Below are positions 17,268 through 26,051 of a stretch of DNA of 41,054 bases, piece by piece. A program made the position numbers and the translations under genes. This DNA is from Streptococcus parasanguinis (GTDB lineage Bacteria; Bacillota; Bacilli; Lactobacillales; Streptococcaceae). Every line of letters begins with the position of its first letter. The stretch's first letter is position 1. The notes below the pieces were generated by a model that did not search any database, was not told the DNA's origin, and saw nothing but the letters and a program-made list of their open reading frames with translations. The stretch covers positions 1 to 41,054 of the forward strand of contig NZ_JUPI01000041.1 of assembly GCF_001074805.1 (NCBI RefSeq), given 5' to 3'.

Positions 17268-17936
17268 ATGAAAAAGTTTTTTGCTGAAGTAATCGGCACA
17301 TTTATGCTTGTCTTTATCGGGACTGGCGCAGTTGTTTTTGGAAATGGAACAGAAGGTCTGGGACATTTAGGAATTGCCTTGGCATTCGGTTTATCCATTG
17401 TTGCAGCAGCTTACTCAATTGGGACTGTTTCTGGTGCCCACTTGAACCCGGCTGTTTCGATTGCCATGTTTGTGAACAAACGCTTGTCTTCAAAGGACTT
17501 GGTTAATTATATTGCAGCGCAAGTAGTGGGGGCGGTTCTCGCATCTGCAACAGTACTCTTCCTCTTGTCAAATTCAGGTATGTCAACAGCTAGTCTTGGT
17601 GAAAATGCCCTAGCGAAGGGTGTGACTCCATTTGGCGGATTCTTGTTTGAAGTAATTGCTTCCTTTATCTTTATTTTGGTCATCATGACAGTGACATCAG
17701 CTAGCAAAGGTAATGGGAAAATCGCTGGCCTTGTGATCGGTTTGAGCTTGACTTTGATTATTCTTGTTGGTTTGAACATTACAGGACTTTCTGTTAACCC
17801 AGCTCGTAGTTTGGCACCTGCCCTTTTTGTTGGTGGTGCAGCCCTTCAACAAATTTGGATCTTTATCTTGGCTCCAATTGTCGGTGGTGTTCTGGCTGCA
17901 ATCGTTGCAAAAAATCTCTTGGATACAGAAGAGTAA
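17268..17936 (+). CDS. Aquaporin (MIP family, AqpZ-like)
   Basis: A 222-residue membrane channel of the major intrinsic protein family with six membrane helices and two re-entrant NPA loops: SGAHLNPAVS near residue 60 and GLSVNPARSLAP near 178. The second NPA is followed by Arg, the selectivity-filter residue, and the short length with NPARS favours the water-specific AqpZ type over the longer glycerol facilitators. Similar streptococcal channels have been linked to water and possibly H2O2 movement. The frame extends to a TTG at 17208, but that lies in the promoter -35; the ATG at 17268 with AAAGGAAA upstream begins the family-typical KKFFAEVIGTF. It is monocistronic with its own promoter and terminator. 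Confidence 0.92.
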   Translation: MKKFFAEVIGTFMLVFIGTGAVVFGNGTEGLGHLGIALAFGLSIVAAAYSIGTVSGAHLNPAVSIAMFVNKRLSSKDLVNYIAAQVVGAVLASATVLFLLSNSGMSTASLGENALAKGVTPFGGFLFEVIASFIFILVIMTVTSASKGNGKIAGLVIGLSLTLIILVGLNITGLSVNPARSLAPALFVGGAALQQIWIFILAPIVGGVLAAIVAKNLLDTEE

Positions 17937-17968
17937 AAAAAATTGGTCCCAGAGGGACCAATTTTTTT
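17935..17968. terminator. Bidirectional terminator between convergent genes
   Basis: AATTGGTCCC (17941-17950) and GGGACCAATT (17954-17963) form a perfect stem with an AGA loop, flanked by A-run and T-run. It closes both the aquaporin gene and the convergent metallophosphoesterase, and overlaps the stop codon of the latter. Confidence 0.92.
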
Positions 17969-18824
17969 ATAGTTCAAGGATCGTCATGGCTTGAGAAAAT
18001 TCATGAGCGAGCTGTTTTTTCTTGTATGCTTTAAATTTGGGGAGGTCTTTGATTCTGCGATAGCGTTTGTAGGGATCGTATCGTTTTGGAAAATCATATT
18101 CAGGAAAAGCTTCGAAAAATTGTTTGCAAAGCTCCCATTCTCGGACATAGCCTAAAGGTCTAGCATGATAGGTGATGGTGTCAATCGTTGTTGCTGGCAT
18201 TCGGTGGTGGCTATGACCAAAAATCACTTCTCTGACAGGATATTGTCTAAAGAGCTCATGAAAGGATTGGCTTCCTAGAAAAGCATTAAAGCGTTCAAAA
18301 TAAGGGTGGCGCAGGAGAAACTGACTATGAGGAACAAAGTGCATGGCGATGATCAAGGGTTGATCCACTTGCATGAGTTCTGTTTCGAGCTCTTGCAACA
18401 GACGTTGGGTAATGGCTGGATCAGATCCCATTCGTTGGAGGCGTCTGTCAAACCAAAATAGATTTTTGGTTTGGAGATGTTTTTGGGGAGAGATAGTAGG
18501 AACAAAGCTGTAGTCATACCAGCCCGAAAAGGCAAGAAGCGTATGATTGGAGAAGGAAATCTTTTGAAATTCAAAAGGTCTTATGGTTTCTTCTGATAGG
18601 CCAAGCATATCATGATTTCCCAAGCTAAAGGTCACTGGAAGGTGACATTGAAGTTGGTCTAAAAATTCCTGTGATGTCCTTTCAAAGCCGTTGGCAATAT
18701 CTCCTGCAATATGGAGATGTTGAATGTTTTGTTGCAGGAAAAGAGTGATCAGGGTCTCTATTTCTTCTTTGCCGAAGTTGTTCGAATCAATATGTAAATC
18801 GGACATAAAAGCTACTGTTGTCAT
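17967..18824 (-). CDS. Calcineurin-like metallophosphoesterase
   Basis: A 285-residue protein of the metallophosphoesterase superfamily. The dimetal motifs occur in order: SDLHID (Asp9, His11), GDIANG (Asp42), GNHD near residue 93, AMHFVPHS near 185 and GHSHH near 226. The C-terminal 50 residues are basic and aromatic (KRYDPYKRYRR) and do not match the catalytic fold. Substrates in this superfamily range from phosphodiesters to phosphoproteins; none can be assigned. No signal peptide is present, so it is cytosolic. It is single, convergent with the aquaporin and divergent from prfB. The ATG at 18824 has no Shine-Dalgarno and the -10 box ends 6 bp upstream, predicting a leaderless mRNA. Confidence 0.87.
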   Translation of the reverse strand: MTTVAFMSDLHIDSNNFGKEEIETLITLFLQQNIQHLHIAGDIANGFERTSQEFLDQLQCHLPVTFSLGNHDMLGLSEETIRPFEFQKISFSNHTLLAFSGWYDYSFVPTISPQKHLQTKNLFWFDRRLQRMGSDPAITQRLLQELETELMQVDQPLIIAMHFVPHSQFLLRHPYFERFNAFLGSQSFHELFRQYPVREVIFGHSHHRMPATTIDTITYHARPLGYVREWELCKQFFEAFPEYDFPKRYDPYKRYRRIKDLPKFKAYKKKQLAHEFSQAMTILEL

Positions 18825-18830
18825 GCTACC

Positions 18831-18859
18831 AGTCTAGCATAAGAGGATCTTTTTTTCTA
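18831..18859 (-). promoter_or_regulatory. Promoter of metallophosphoesterase, predicted leaderless
   Basis: On the minus strand TAGAAA (18859-18854), 17 bp, TAGACT (18836-18831) preceded by TGC. Six bases (GGTAGC) then lead directly to the ATG at 18824. Confidence 0.6.
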
Positions 18860-18962
18860 ACAATTAGGTTACAAAGAAATAGAAAAATACTGAAAAAAAG
18901 CTGGGTTAGTTGTGGTAAACTAGCAGATCCAATATTGGAAGGTGGGAAAATAGTGAAGGTTA

Positions 18963-18971
18963 TGATATAAT
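18963..18971 (+). promoter_or_regulatory. Extended -10 promoter of prfB-ftsEX
   Basis: TGA followed by TATAAT (18966-18971). The -35 is poor. The start is predicted near 18978, about 20 nt before the prfB ATG, leaving room for GAAAGAGG (18986-18993). Confidence 0.7.
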
Positions 18972-18998
18972 AGACTAGATACATAGAAAGAGGTGCTT

Positions 18999-20094
18999 AT
19001 GGACATTTCAGAAATTCGTCAAAAAATTGACGCAAATCGTGAAAAATTAGCTTCTTTCAGGGGGTCTCTTTGACTTAGAGGCGTTGGAAGAAGAAATTGC
19101 CATTTTAGAAAATAAAATGACAGAACCTGATTTTTGGGATGATAACATTGCTGCGCAAAAGACATCTCAAGAATTAAATGAACTCAAGCAGACCTATGAA
19201 AATTTCCATCAAATGGTGGATCTCTTTGATGAGTCAGAAATCTTACTGGACTTTTTGGCAGAAGACGATTCGGTCAAAGAAGAATTGATCGAGAAGTTGG
19301 AGGAGCTGGATAAACGTATGACCAGCTATGAAATGACCTTGCTATTGTCTGAACCCTATGACAATAATAATGCCATCCTAGAAATCCACCCAGGTTCAGG
19401 AGGAACAGAAGCTCAGGACTGGGGCGACATGCTCCTTCGGATGTATTCTCGTTTTGGAAATGCCCATGGCTTCAAAGTTGAAGTCTTGGACTATCAGGCT
19501 GGAGATGAGGCTGGAATCAAGTCTGTGACCTTATCTTTTGAAGGGCCTCATGCATACGGCCTTCTGAAATCTGAAATGGGGGTTCACCGTTTGGTTCGGA
19601 TCTCGCCATTTGACTCCGCTAAACGTCGTCATACCTCCTTTACATCTGTTGAGGTCATGCCCGAATTAGACGATACCATCGAAGTTGAAGTTCGTGATGA
19701 TGATATCAAGATGGACACCTTCCGCTCAGGTGGAGCTGGTGGACAAAACGTCAACAAGGTTTCTACAGGGGTGCGCTTGACCCACATTCCGACAGGGATT
19801 GTAGTGGCATCCACCGTGGATCGGACCCAATACGGGAACCGTGATCGTGCGATGAAGATGTTGCAAGCTAAACTCTACCAATTAGAGCAAGAGAAAAAAG
19901 CAGCAGAAGTGGATTCTCTAAAAGGGGATAAAAAAGAAATCACCTGGGGAAGTCAAATCCGCTCCTATGTTTTTACCCCTTATACCATGGTGAAGGATCA
20001 CCGGACCAACTACGAAGTAGCGCAGGTGGACAAGGTGATGGATGGAGATATCGATGGCTTTATCGATGCCTACCTTAAATGGCGTCTCCAATAA
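18999..20094 (+). CDS. prfB: Peptide chain release factor 2 (programmed +1 frameshift)
   Basis: Release factor 2 recognises UGA and UAA and releases the nascent chain. The gene is read in two frames: 24 codons from the ATG at 18999 to CTT at 19068-19070, an in-frame TGA at 19071, then a +1 shift into GAC at 19072 and on to 20094, giving 364 residues, normal for the family. The codon-recognition tripeptide SPF lies in [16 protein letters not shown] and the catalytic GGQ in [21 protein letters not shown] stands 5 bp before the ATG. An annotation that ignores the shift would start at a TTG at 19084 and lose the N-terminus. It lies upstream of ftsE and ftsX in the same direction without a terminator between. 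Confidence 0.96.
19059..19074 (+). promoter_or_regulatory. prfB programmed frameshift site
   Basis: AGG GGG (19059-19064) is the internal Shine-Dalgarno-like stimulator, followed by TCT, the slippery CTT (19068-19070) and the TGA-C stop context (19071-19074). The arrangement and spacing equal the classical bacterial RF2 autoregulatory site: low RF2 lets the ribosome shift, high RF2 terminates at TGA. Confidence 0.96.
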
Positions 20095-20138
20095 CCTAGA
20101 GGGAATCAACCAGAAAAGAATGAAAGGAATTTCATTAC

Positions 20139-20831
20139 ATGTCAATGATTGAAATGAAAGATGTTGTCAAAAAGTATGACAACGGGACGACGGCCCTTCG
20201 CGGGGTCTCTGTCCAAATTGAACCAGGAGAATTTGCCTACATCGTAGGACCTTCTGGTGCAGGGAAGTCGACCTTTATTCGACTTTTATACCGTGAAGTC
20301 AAACACGATAAAGGAAGTTTGAAAGTAGCTGATTTTGATTTGGATAAAATCAAAAAACGCGATATTCCTATGTTGCGACGCAATGTGGGAGTGGTCTTCC
20401 AAGATTATAAATTGCTTCCAAAGAAAACCGTTTATGAAAATATTGCCTACGCAATGCAAGTTATCGGTGAGCGCCGTCGCAATATTAAAAAGCGTGTGAT
20501 GGAAGTTTTGGATCTTGTCGGATTGAAACACAAGGTCCGCTCATTCCCGAATGAATTGTCAGGGGGAGAGCAACAACGGATTGCGATTGCTCGTGCGATC
20601 GTCAACAATCCGAAAGTCTTGATTGCGGATGAGCCAACGGGGAACTTGGACCCAGATAATTCATGGGAAATCATGAATCTTTTGGAGCGGATTAATCTGC
20701 AAGGGACCACAGTATTGATGGCGACCCACAATAGCCAGATTGTAAATACTTTACGTCACCGTGTCATCGCGATTGAAAATGGTCGTGTAGTGCGTGATGA
20801 AGCGGAAGGAGAGTACGGATACGATGATTAG
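20139..20831 (+). CDS. ftsE: Cell division ATP-binding protein FtsE
   Basis: A 230-residue ABC ATPase that, with FtsX, transmits ATP hydrolysis across the membrane to activate a peptidoglycan hydrolase (PcsB in pneumococci). Walker A GPSGAGKST (residues 37-45), Q-loop VFQDYKLL, signature LSGGEQQRIAIARA, Walker B VLIADEPTGNLD and the H-loop MATHN are all intact. It is 44 bp after prfB; AAGGAA lies about 10 bp before the ATG. Its end overlaps the ftsX start by 8 bp, implying coupled translation and equal stoichiometry. Essential in pneumococci by established knowledge. Confidence 0.96.
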   Translation: MSMIEMKDVVKKYDNGTTALRGVSVQIEPGEFAYIVGPSGAGKSTFIRLLYREVKHDKGSLKVADFDLDKIKKRDIPMLRRNVGVVFQDYKLLPKKTVYENIAYAMQVIGERRRNIKKRVMEVLDLVGLKHKVRSFPNELSGGEQQRIAIARAIVNNPKVLIADEPTGNLDPDNSWEIMNLLERINLQGTTVLMATHNSQIVNTLRHRVIAIENGRVVRDEAEGEYGYDD

Positions 20832-21750
20832 AAGATTTTTCCGACACTTAATTGAATCGTTTAAAAGCTTGAAACGAAATGGTTGGATGACGATCGCAGC
20901 AGTCAGCTCGGTTATGATTACCCTTAGCTTGGTTGCTATTTTCGCCTCTGTTATTGCTAATACTATTAAGCTTTCAGATGATATTCAAAACAGTGTGCGG
21001 GTTGTAGTATACATGCGCAAAGATATTCAAGATCAGAGCGAGCAGATTGAACAAGAAGGTCAAACCGTGACCAATGAAAATTACCATAAGGTCTACGATG
21101 CTCTGACAGCCATGAAGCATGTCGACAAGGTTGATTTTTCTAGCAAGGAAGAACAGTATGATAAACTGATCAAAACGGCTGGGAACAACTGGAAGATTTT
21201 TGATGGAGATGCAAACCCCCTCTACGATGCCTATTATGTAGAGACGACAGCTCCAAAATATGTGAAGCAAGTCTCGGCAGATGCCAAGAAAATTGAAGGG
21301 GTCTCTGAAGTCAAAGATGGTGGGGTCGATACCCAACGCTTGTTTGCCCTTGGAACCTTTATTCGAAACTGGGGCTTGATCGGGGTCGCCTTATTGATCT
21401 TTATTGCAGTCTTTTTGATTTCAAATACTATTCGGATTACCATCATTTCACGTAGTCGTGAGATTAAGATCATGCGACTGGTAGGAGCAAAGAATGGTTA
21501 TATTCGTGCACCGTTCCTTTTAGAAGGGGCTTGGATTGGTCTATTGGGAGCAGTGGTTCCATCAGCTTTGGTTTTCTACGTGTATAATGTTGTCTATACA
21601 TCAATGAATAATAACTTGACAGACCAAAACTTGCATCTTTATAGTCCCCATCTTTTGGTACCGATTATGGTGGGTGGCTTGTTTGGATTGGGGATTTTGA
21701 TTGGAGCGATCGGTTCGTCAATCTCCATGAGACGTTTTCTTAAGATATAA
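20824..21750 (+). CDS. ftsX: Cell division protein FtsX
   Basis: A 308-residue permease-like partner of FtsE with four membrane segments: one after the N-terminal amphipathic stretch (about residues 21-45), a large extracellular domain (about 46-180) that binds the amidase/hydrolase PcsB, and three C-terminal segments. The conserved SRSREIKIMRLVGAKNGYIRAPFLLEG motif is split here as REIKIMRLVGA followed by PFLLEG, and the C-terminus ends SMRRFLKI. An upstream in-frame GTG at 20794 exists, but the family starts at MIRRFFRH, the ATG at 20824, with AAGGAGAG upstream inside ftsE. A strong terminator follows. Confidence 0.95.
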   Translation: MIRRFFRHLIESFKSLKRNGWMTIAAVSSVMITLSLVAIFASVIANTIKLSDDIQNSVRVVVYMRKDIQDQSEQIEQEGQTVTNENYHKVYDALTAMKHVDKVDFSSKEEQYDKLIKTAGNNWKIFDGDANPLYDAYYVETTAPKYVKQVSADAKKIEGVSEVKDGGVDTQRLFALGTFIRNWGLIGVALLIFIAVFLISNTIRITIISRSREIKIMRLVGAKNGYIRAPFLLEGAWIGLLGAVVPSALVFYVYNVVYTSMNNNLTDQNLHLYSPHLLVPIMVGGLFGLGILIGAIGSSISMRRFLKI

Positions 21751-21751
21751 T

Positions 21752-21780
21752 AAAAAAGCAAGTTCACACTTGCTTTTTTT
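21752..21780. terminator. Bidirectional terminator between ftsX and the convergent hydrolase
   Basis: AAAAAAGCAAGT (21752-21763) and ACTTGCTTTTTT (21768-21779) form a perfect stem with a TCAC loop. A/T tracts on both sides let it serve ftsX and the minus-strand hydrolase that ends at 21820. Confidence 0.9.
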
Positions 21781-21819
21781 GTATCTTTTATTAGGACAGG
21801 AAGGAGGATACATGATTCT

Positions 21820-22461
21820 TTAAGATTGTCTAAAGAAGGGATTGAACATCTTCTCGTGACCAATAGAAGTTTCAGGGCCATGACCGGGATAGACGGTATA
21901 GGAAGATGGAAGGGTAAAGAGTTCTTCTCTGATACTGCTAAGTAACTGTGCCGCGTTCCCTGTTGGAAGATCGGTCCGTCCAATGGTTTCGCGAAAAAGG
22001 GCGTCACCGGATAGAACCAGGTGATCCTCAGGAAAGACGATAGAGACTCCTCCTGCAGAGTGGCCTGGTGTCTCCAGAACATAAAAGTGGAAATCGGCTA
22101 TTTGGTAATCGGAGCGAATGTCATAAAGGAAGTCGGCCTCCTTGCATACCACATCTTCTAAATCCGCATGACGATCCAAACCAGATAAATTATCGACAGG
22201 AGAAGACAACCAACTGGCTTCTGCTGAATGGACATAAACAGGTGGGAAATGATAGGTCTGACGAACCTTTTCAAGACTCATAATGTGATCGTAATGCGTA
22301 TGGGTTAAAAGAATCGCTACAATTGGTTTTCCGATGCGATCTATTTGTTTTTGAATAGTCGCCCAGTCGCTACCTGGATCGACAAGAATGAGGGAGTGGT
22401 CATTTTCAAGGTAGTAGGTATTTTCATAAGCTACAGGATTAACAGTACGATAGATTTTCAT
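21820..22461 (-). CDS. Metallo-beta-lactamase-fold hydrolase (glyoxalase II-like)
   Basis: A 213-residue MBL-fold hydrolase. The metal motif THTHYDH gives His54, His56, Asp58 and His59; further ligands are in ETPGHSAGG (His), SGDALF (Asp) and YPGHGPETS (His). The order and length match short bacterial glyoxalase II-like (YcbL-type) proteins that hydrolyse thioesters such as S-lactoylglutathione-like substrates; the real substrate is unknown. AAAGGAG precedes the ATG by 5 bp, so unlike some neighbours it has a normal leader. It is single, convergent with ftsX and divergent from dinG. Confidence 0.9.
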   Translation of the reverse strand: MKIYRTVNPVAYENTYYLENDHSLILVDPGSDWATIQKQIDRIGKPIVAILLTHTHYDHIMSLEKVRQTYHFPPVYVHSAEASWLSSPVDNLSGLDRHADLEDVVCKEADFLYDIRSDYQIADFHFYVLETPGHSAGGVSIVFPEDHLVLSGDALFRETIGRTDLPTGNAAQLLSSIREELFTLPSSYTVYPGHGPETSIGHEKMFNPFFRQS

Positions 22462-22540
22462 AAGGACTCCTTTCTAGAATAGTGTATCAAATTGCAAGGA
22501 AAATAACAGGATTGAAGTCAACATGAAAGGAGAAAAAAAT

Positions 22541-22569
22541 CTGCAGAGCTTGCTCAAACGTGATATAAT
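22541..22569 (+). promoter_or_regulatory. Promoter of dinG, predicted near-leaderless
   Basis: CTGCAG (22541-22546), 17 bp, TATAAT (22564-22569) preceded by TGA. Only 10 bp separate the -10 from the ATG at 22580, so the leader would be about 3-5 nt. Confidence 0.55.
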
Positions 22570-22579
22570 TTTAAGTATT

Positions 22580-25033
22580 ATGACAAGACAGAAACGGAAA
22601 TATGCCATTGTGGATCTGGAAGCGACCAGTGCTGGAAGCAATGCTAAGATCATTCAGGTTGGGATCGTTATTATCGAGGATGGCCTAATTACCCAATCCT
22701 ATGAAACAGATGTAAATCCCCATGAACGATTGGATGAGCACATCAAACAATTGACCGGACTAACAGATGCTCGCTTACGCAAAGCACCAGAGTTTGCACA
22801 AGTGGCAAAGGAAATTTTTGAATTAATAGAAGATGCCGTCTTTGTGGCCCATAATGTCAAATTTGATGCGAATTTATTAGCAGAAGCCCTCTTTTGGGAA
22901 GGATTTGAGCTAACGACTCCTCGGATTGATACGGTTGAATTGTCTCAAATTTTCTATCCGACTTTAGAACGCTACAATTTAGGAGCGCTTGCAGCTGAAC
23001 TGGAAATTGAGTTGCACCATGCTCACTCCGCTTTAGCGGATGCTATGGCAACAGCCCAGCTGCTGTTGAAATTGAGAGAGAAAATTGTAAGCTTACCAAG
23101 AGGATTGATCGAAAAACTTCTTTCGATGGCAGATTGTTTGATTTATGAATCGCGACTCTTAATAGAAGATGCGCTTGAAGACAGTAGCCTTTTTTTACCA
23201 GCTCATTTAGTAGAAGTTCATGGTCTCTATCTGCGCAAGCCACAGCAGTTTTTAGAAAGTCGTCATTTGTCTGAACAGTTTGAACTCAATATGCAGCTGT
23301 TGGGAATGGAGGCTTATCCGGAACAAAGAGAATTTGTTAACTATATCGAAGATAGTTTGCAACAGCCACTTCCGAGTTTTATTGAAGCGCCAACGGGTAT
23401 TGGGAAGACCTACGCTTATCTATTAACGCTTTTGGCCAAAACCTCCAAGCGCATTCTTGTCAGTGTTCCAACTAAAATTCTTCAGGATCAAATTATGAAG
23501 AAGGAAGGAAAGACTATCCAAGATCTTTTCCAAATTCCCTTTCATAGCCTGAAAAGTCCCAAGGATTACATCCAACTCGATAAATTTTATGAGGCCTTAC
23601 AGAGTGAGTCAGATAATGGGATGATTCGACGCTTTAAAATGCAACTGTTGGTTTGGCTGACCATGACAGAAACGGGAGAGTTCAGTGAAATTGGCCAACT
23701 CTATCGTCATCTTCATTTTGTAGCTGACATTTGCCACGATGGCCAATTGTCGAAGCGTTCACTTTTTTATCAGGAAGATTTTTGGCGCCTGGGCCAGGAA
23801 AAAGTGAAAACCAGCCGAGTAATTCTGACCAATCATGCCTATCTGTTAACCCGTCTAGAAGATGATAAGAGTCTACTTCAAGAATCTGTTCTGGTAGTGG
23901 ATGAAGCGCAAAAACTCTTCTTTGCTTTAGAGCAGTTTTCACAGAGAGAAGAAAACTTGCAATCTCTTCTTCTAGGCTTGCAACATGCCATCGAAGAGGA
24001 AAAAGATCTTCTGCAAAGGCGTTTGCTGGAGAGTATTCAATTTGAGTTAAATGCCTGCTCTAAGGAAGTTGTACAAGGAAAACCAGCCATCTTATCAGAT
24101 CAAACGGTAGCAAAAATTCGACAGGATGTCTCAGAATTAAAAAACGAATCATTAGAGAATCTAAGGGAATTGTTTGATGAGCGCTACCAAACCTTTTGGA
24201 TGGACAAGGAAGTGGTCGAAAGCCACCAGATTCTTCGTCTCCACGGAGGAGTTGAGGACTTGCTATCCTTTAAGGAGTTTGTTCCTGAAGAAGTGCCCGT
24301 GCTCTTTGTATCAGCAACGATCGCGATCAGTAAAAAGGTGCATTTACCTGCCCTTTTGGGATACCAAGAGCAGCAGATCTACCGGGTGCCAATAACAGTC
24401 AAACAACACCAGGAATTATTGGTGCCGATAGATTTTCCAGATGTCGTTTCTTTATCTTCCGTGGAGTATGCAGGAGAGATTTGTCAGCTCATCGATGAAC
24501 TCCTTCCTCTAAGAAAACCAATTTTTCTTTTGTTTACCTCAAAAGAATTGTTACTGGAGACGTCAAACGCCTTGAAGTTTCCTCATTTGGCCCAGTATCG
24601 AAATGGCGATGCAGCTAATATTAAGCGACGATTTGATAGAGGAGAAAGCTATATTTTATTGGGAACAGGAAGCTTCTGGGAGGGTGTCGATTTTTCCCAA
24701 CAAAAAGAAGTGATTCAAATCATCACGCGCCTTCCTTTTGATAACCCCAAAGATTATATGGTTCAAAAGCTGAATATCCAACTCAGAGAACAGGGGAAAA
24801 ATCCCTTTTATGACTATAGCCTTCCGGTCGCGATTTTAAGGCTCAAACAGGCTATTGGGAGAACCAGCCGTTTTCAAGACCAGGAATCGTTGGTCCTCTT
24901 ATTGGATCAGCGAGTGGTGACCAAACGATATGGAAAACAAATTTTAGATGGTTTGCAGCAAGTGTTGCCCCTTCATACGACAGTGAGAGAGCGGCTTGTT
25001 GAGCAAGCAGCTGCCTTTTTTGAAAGGAATTGA
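22580..25033 (+). CDS. dinG: DinG-family helicase/exonuclease
   Basis: An 817-residue Gram-positive-type DinG. An N-terminal DEDDh 3'-5' exonuclease domain (about residues 1-170) begins YAIVDLEAT with Asp12 and Glu14 and closes with HHAHSALADAMAT. An XPD/DinG-like superfamily 2 helicase region follows: Walker A EAPTGIGKT, the Walker B box VVDEAQ, FVSATI, and the C-terminal ITRLPFDNPKD and QAIGRTSR. No four-Cys iron-sulphur cluster is apparent, as reported for other firmicute DinG proteins. The frame extends to an ATG at 22523, but the family N-terminus corresponds to 22580. Its TGA is 5 bp before the next gene's ATG, so it starts a long plus-strand run. Confidence 0.85.
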   Translation: MTRQKRKYAIVDLEATSAGSNAKIIQVGIVIIEDGLITQSYETDVNPHERLDEHIKQLTGLTDARLRKAPEFAQVAKEIFELIEDAVFVAHNVKFDANLLAEALFWEGFELTTPRIDTVELSQIFYPTLERYNLGALAAELEIELHHAHSALADAMATAQLLLKLREKIVSLPRGLIEKLLSMADCLIYESRLLIEDALEDSSLFLPAHLVEVHGLYLRKPQQFLESRHLSEQFELNMQLLGMEAYPEQREFVNYIEDSLQQPLPSFIEAPTGIGKTYAYLLTLLAKTSKRILVSVPTKILQDQIMKKEGKTIQDLFQIPFHSLKSPKDYIQLDKFYEALQSESDNGMIRRFKMQLLVWLTMTETGEFSEIGQLYRHLHFVADICHDGQLSKRSLFYQEDFWRLGQEKVKTSRVILTNHAYLLTRLEDDKSLLQESVLVVDEAQKLFFALEQFSQREENLQSLLLGLQHAIEEEKDLLQRRLLESIQFELNACSKEVVQGKPAILSDQTVAKIRQDVSELKNESLENLRELFDERYQTFWMDKEVVESHQILRLHGGVEDLLSFKEFVPEEVPVLFVSATIAISKKVHLPALLGYQEQQIYRVPITVKQHQELLVPIDFPDVVSLSSVEYAGEICQLIDELLPLRKPIFLLFTSKELLLETSNALKFPHLAQYRNGDAANIKRRFDRGESYILLGTGSFWEGVDFSQQKEVIQIITRLPFDNPKDYMVQKLNIQLREQGKNPFYDYSLPVAILRLKQAIGRTSRFQDQESLVLLLDQRVVTKRYGKQILDGLQQVLPLHTTVRERLVEQAAAFFERN

Positions 25034-25037
25034 GAGA

Positions 25038-26018
25038 ATGAAAAATAAAGGATTTGGACTTGCAATTGCATTTGTACTGGCTCTTTGCGCCATGTTTTTG
25101 GGAACTTTCTTTCCCATCATTGGCTCCAGTGTCTTTGCTTTGATTTTAGGAATTGTCCTCAATGAATTAGTAGATTTGCCGGAGAATTCACGACCAGGAC
25201 TGAACTGGTCCGGTAAGAAATTGTTGCAGTATTCGATTATCTTCATGGGATTTAGCTTGCCAATTGCGACGGTTGCCTCTACAGGCTTGTCTTCTTTGAA
25301 GATTAGTCTGCCAACGATAACAGTTGCCTTTCTTGCAGCGATGATCTTTGGGAAAGTCTTCCATCTGAAATCTCACTTACGGACCTTAATTGGATTTGGA
25401 ACGGCTATTTGTGGTGGATCTGCTATCGCAGCAGCTGCGCCGATCATTGAAGCAGACGAAGAGGAAATTGCCTTATCTATGTCAACCATCTTTTTCTTCA
25501 ACATTTTGGCTGTCTTTATCTTTCCAGTATTAGGGCATGTATGGCATATGTCTAATTTTCAATTTGGCCTCTGGTCAGGAACAGCCATTAACGATACGTC
25601 ATCAGTTGTAGCAGCAGCGTTTTCTTATAGTAAGGCGGCGGGTGAAATGGCGACCATTGTTAAGTTGACACGCGCCCTGATGATTGTACCAGTTTGTTTG
25701 GGCTTGATCGGTTTAAAATGGTATCGGAGCAAGCAACAAGGAAGAAACAAAGGAATGTTAAAGAAAATTATTCCTTGGTTCATCATTTGGTTTATTGTGG
25801 CTTCTATTCTTTCATCTATCGGCTTGCTACCTAAAGTGGTTCTTCCTTACCTAAAGGACCTTTCTCACCTCTTTATGGCCATGGCCTTGGTCGGAATCGG
25901 AAGCAAGGTTTCTTGGAAACAGTTCCGTGCAGCAGGAGCAGCCCCTCTTTTAGTAGGGTTGATTGCTTGGTTTTGTGTAGCAGGATCTAGCTTGGTTCTA
26001 CAAATGTTGTTCTATTAA
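25038..26018 (+). CDS. YeiH/UPF0324 family putative transporter
   Basis: A 326-residue polytopic membrane protein with about ten hydrophobic segments, matching the YeiH/UPF0324 family (often annotated as putative sulfate exporters). Family text: LQYSIIFMGFSL near residue 68, the strongly conserved TAICGGSAIAAAAPII near 124, SGTAINDTSSVVAAA near 180 and MALVGIGSKVSW near the C-terminus. No transport substrate is firmly established for the family. The frame can be extended to 24996 inside dinG, but AAAGGAAT lies before the ATG at 25038, 4 bp after the dinG stop, which indicates tight coupling. Confidence 0.85.
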   Translation: MKNKGFGLAIAFVLALCAMFLGTFFPIIGSSVFALILGIVLNELVDLPENSRPGLNWSGKKLLQYSIIFMGFSLPIATVASTGLSSLKISLPTITVAFLAAMIFGKVFHLKSHLRTLIGFGTAICGGSAIAAAAPIIEADEEEIALSMSTIFFFNILAVFIFPVLGHVWHMSNFQFGLWSGTAINDTSSVVAAAFSYSKAAGEMATIVKLTRALMIVPVCLGLIGLKWYRSKQQGRNKGMLKKIIPWFIIWFIVASILSSIGLLPKVVLPYLKDLSHLFMAMALVGIGSKVSWKQFRAAGAAPLLVGLIAWFCVAGSSLVLQMLFY

Positions 26019-26051
26019 TTGATTTGATGATTCTCAAAGAAAGGAACGTGA

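Noticed and set aside
18953..18970. Five-codon GTG ORF preceded by GGAAGGTGGG upstream of prfB
   Set aside because: It overlaps the prfB -10 element and lies upstream of the predicted transcription start, so it would not be on the mRNA.
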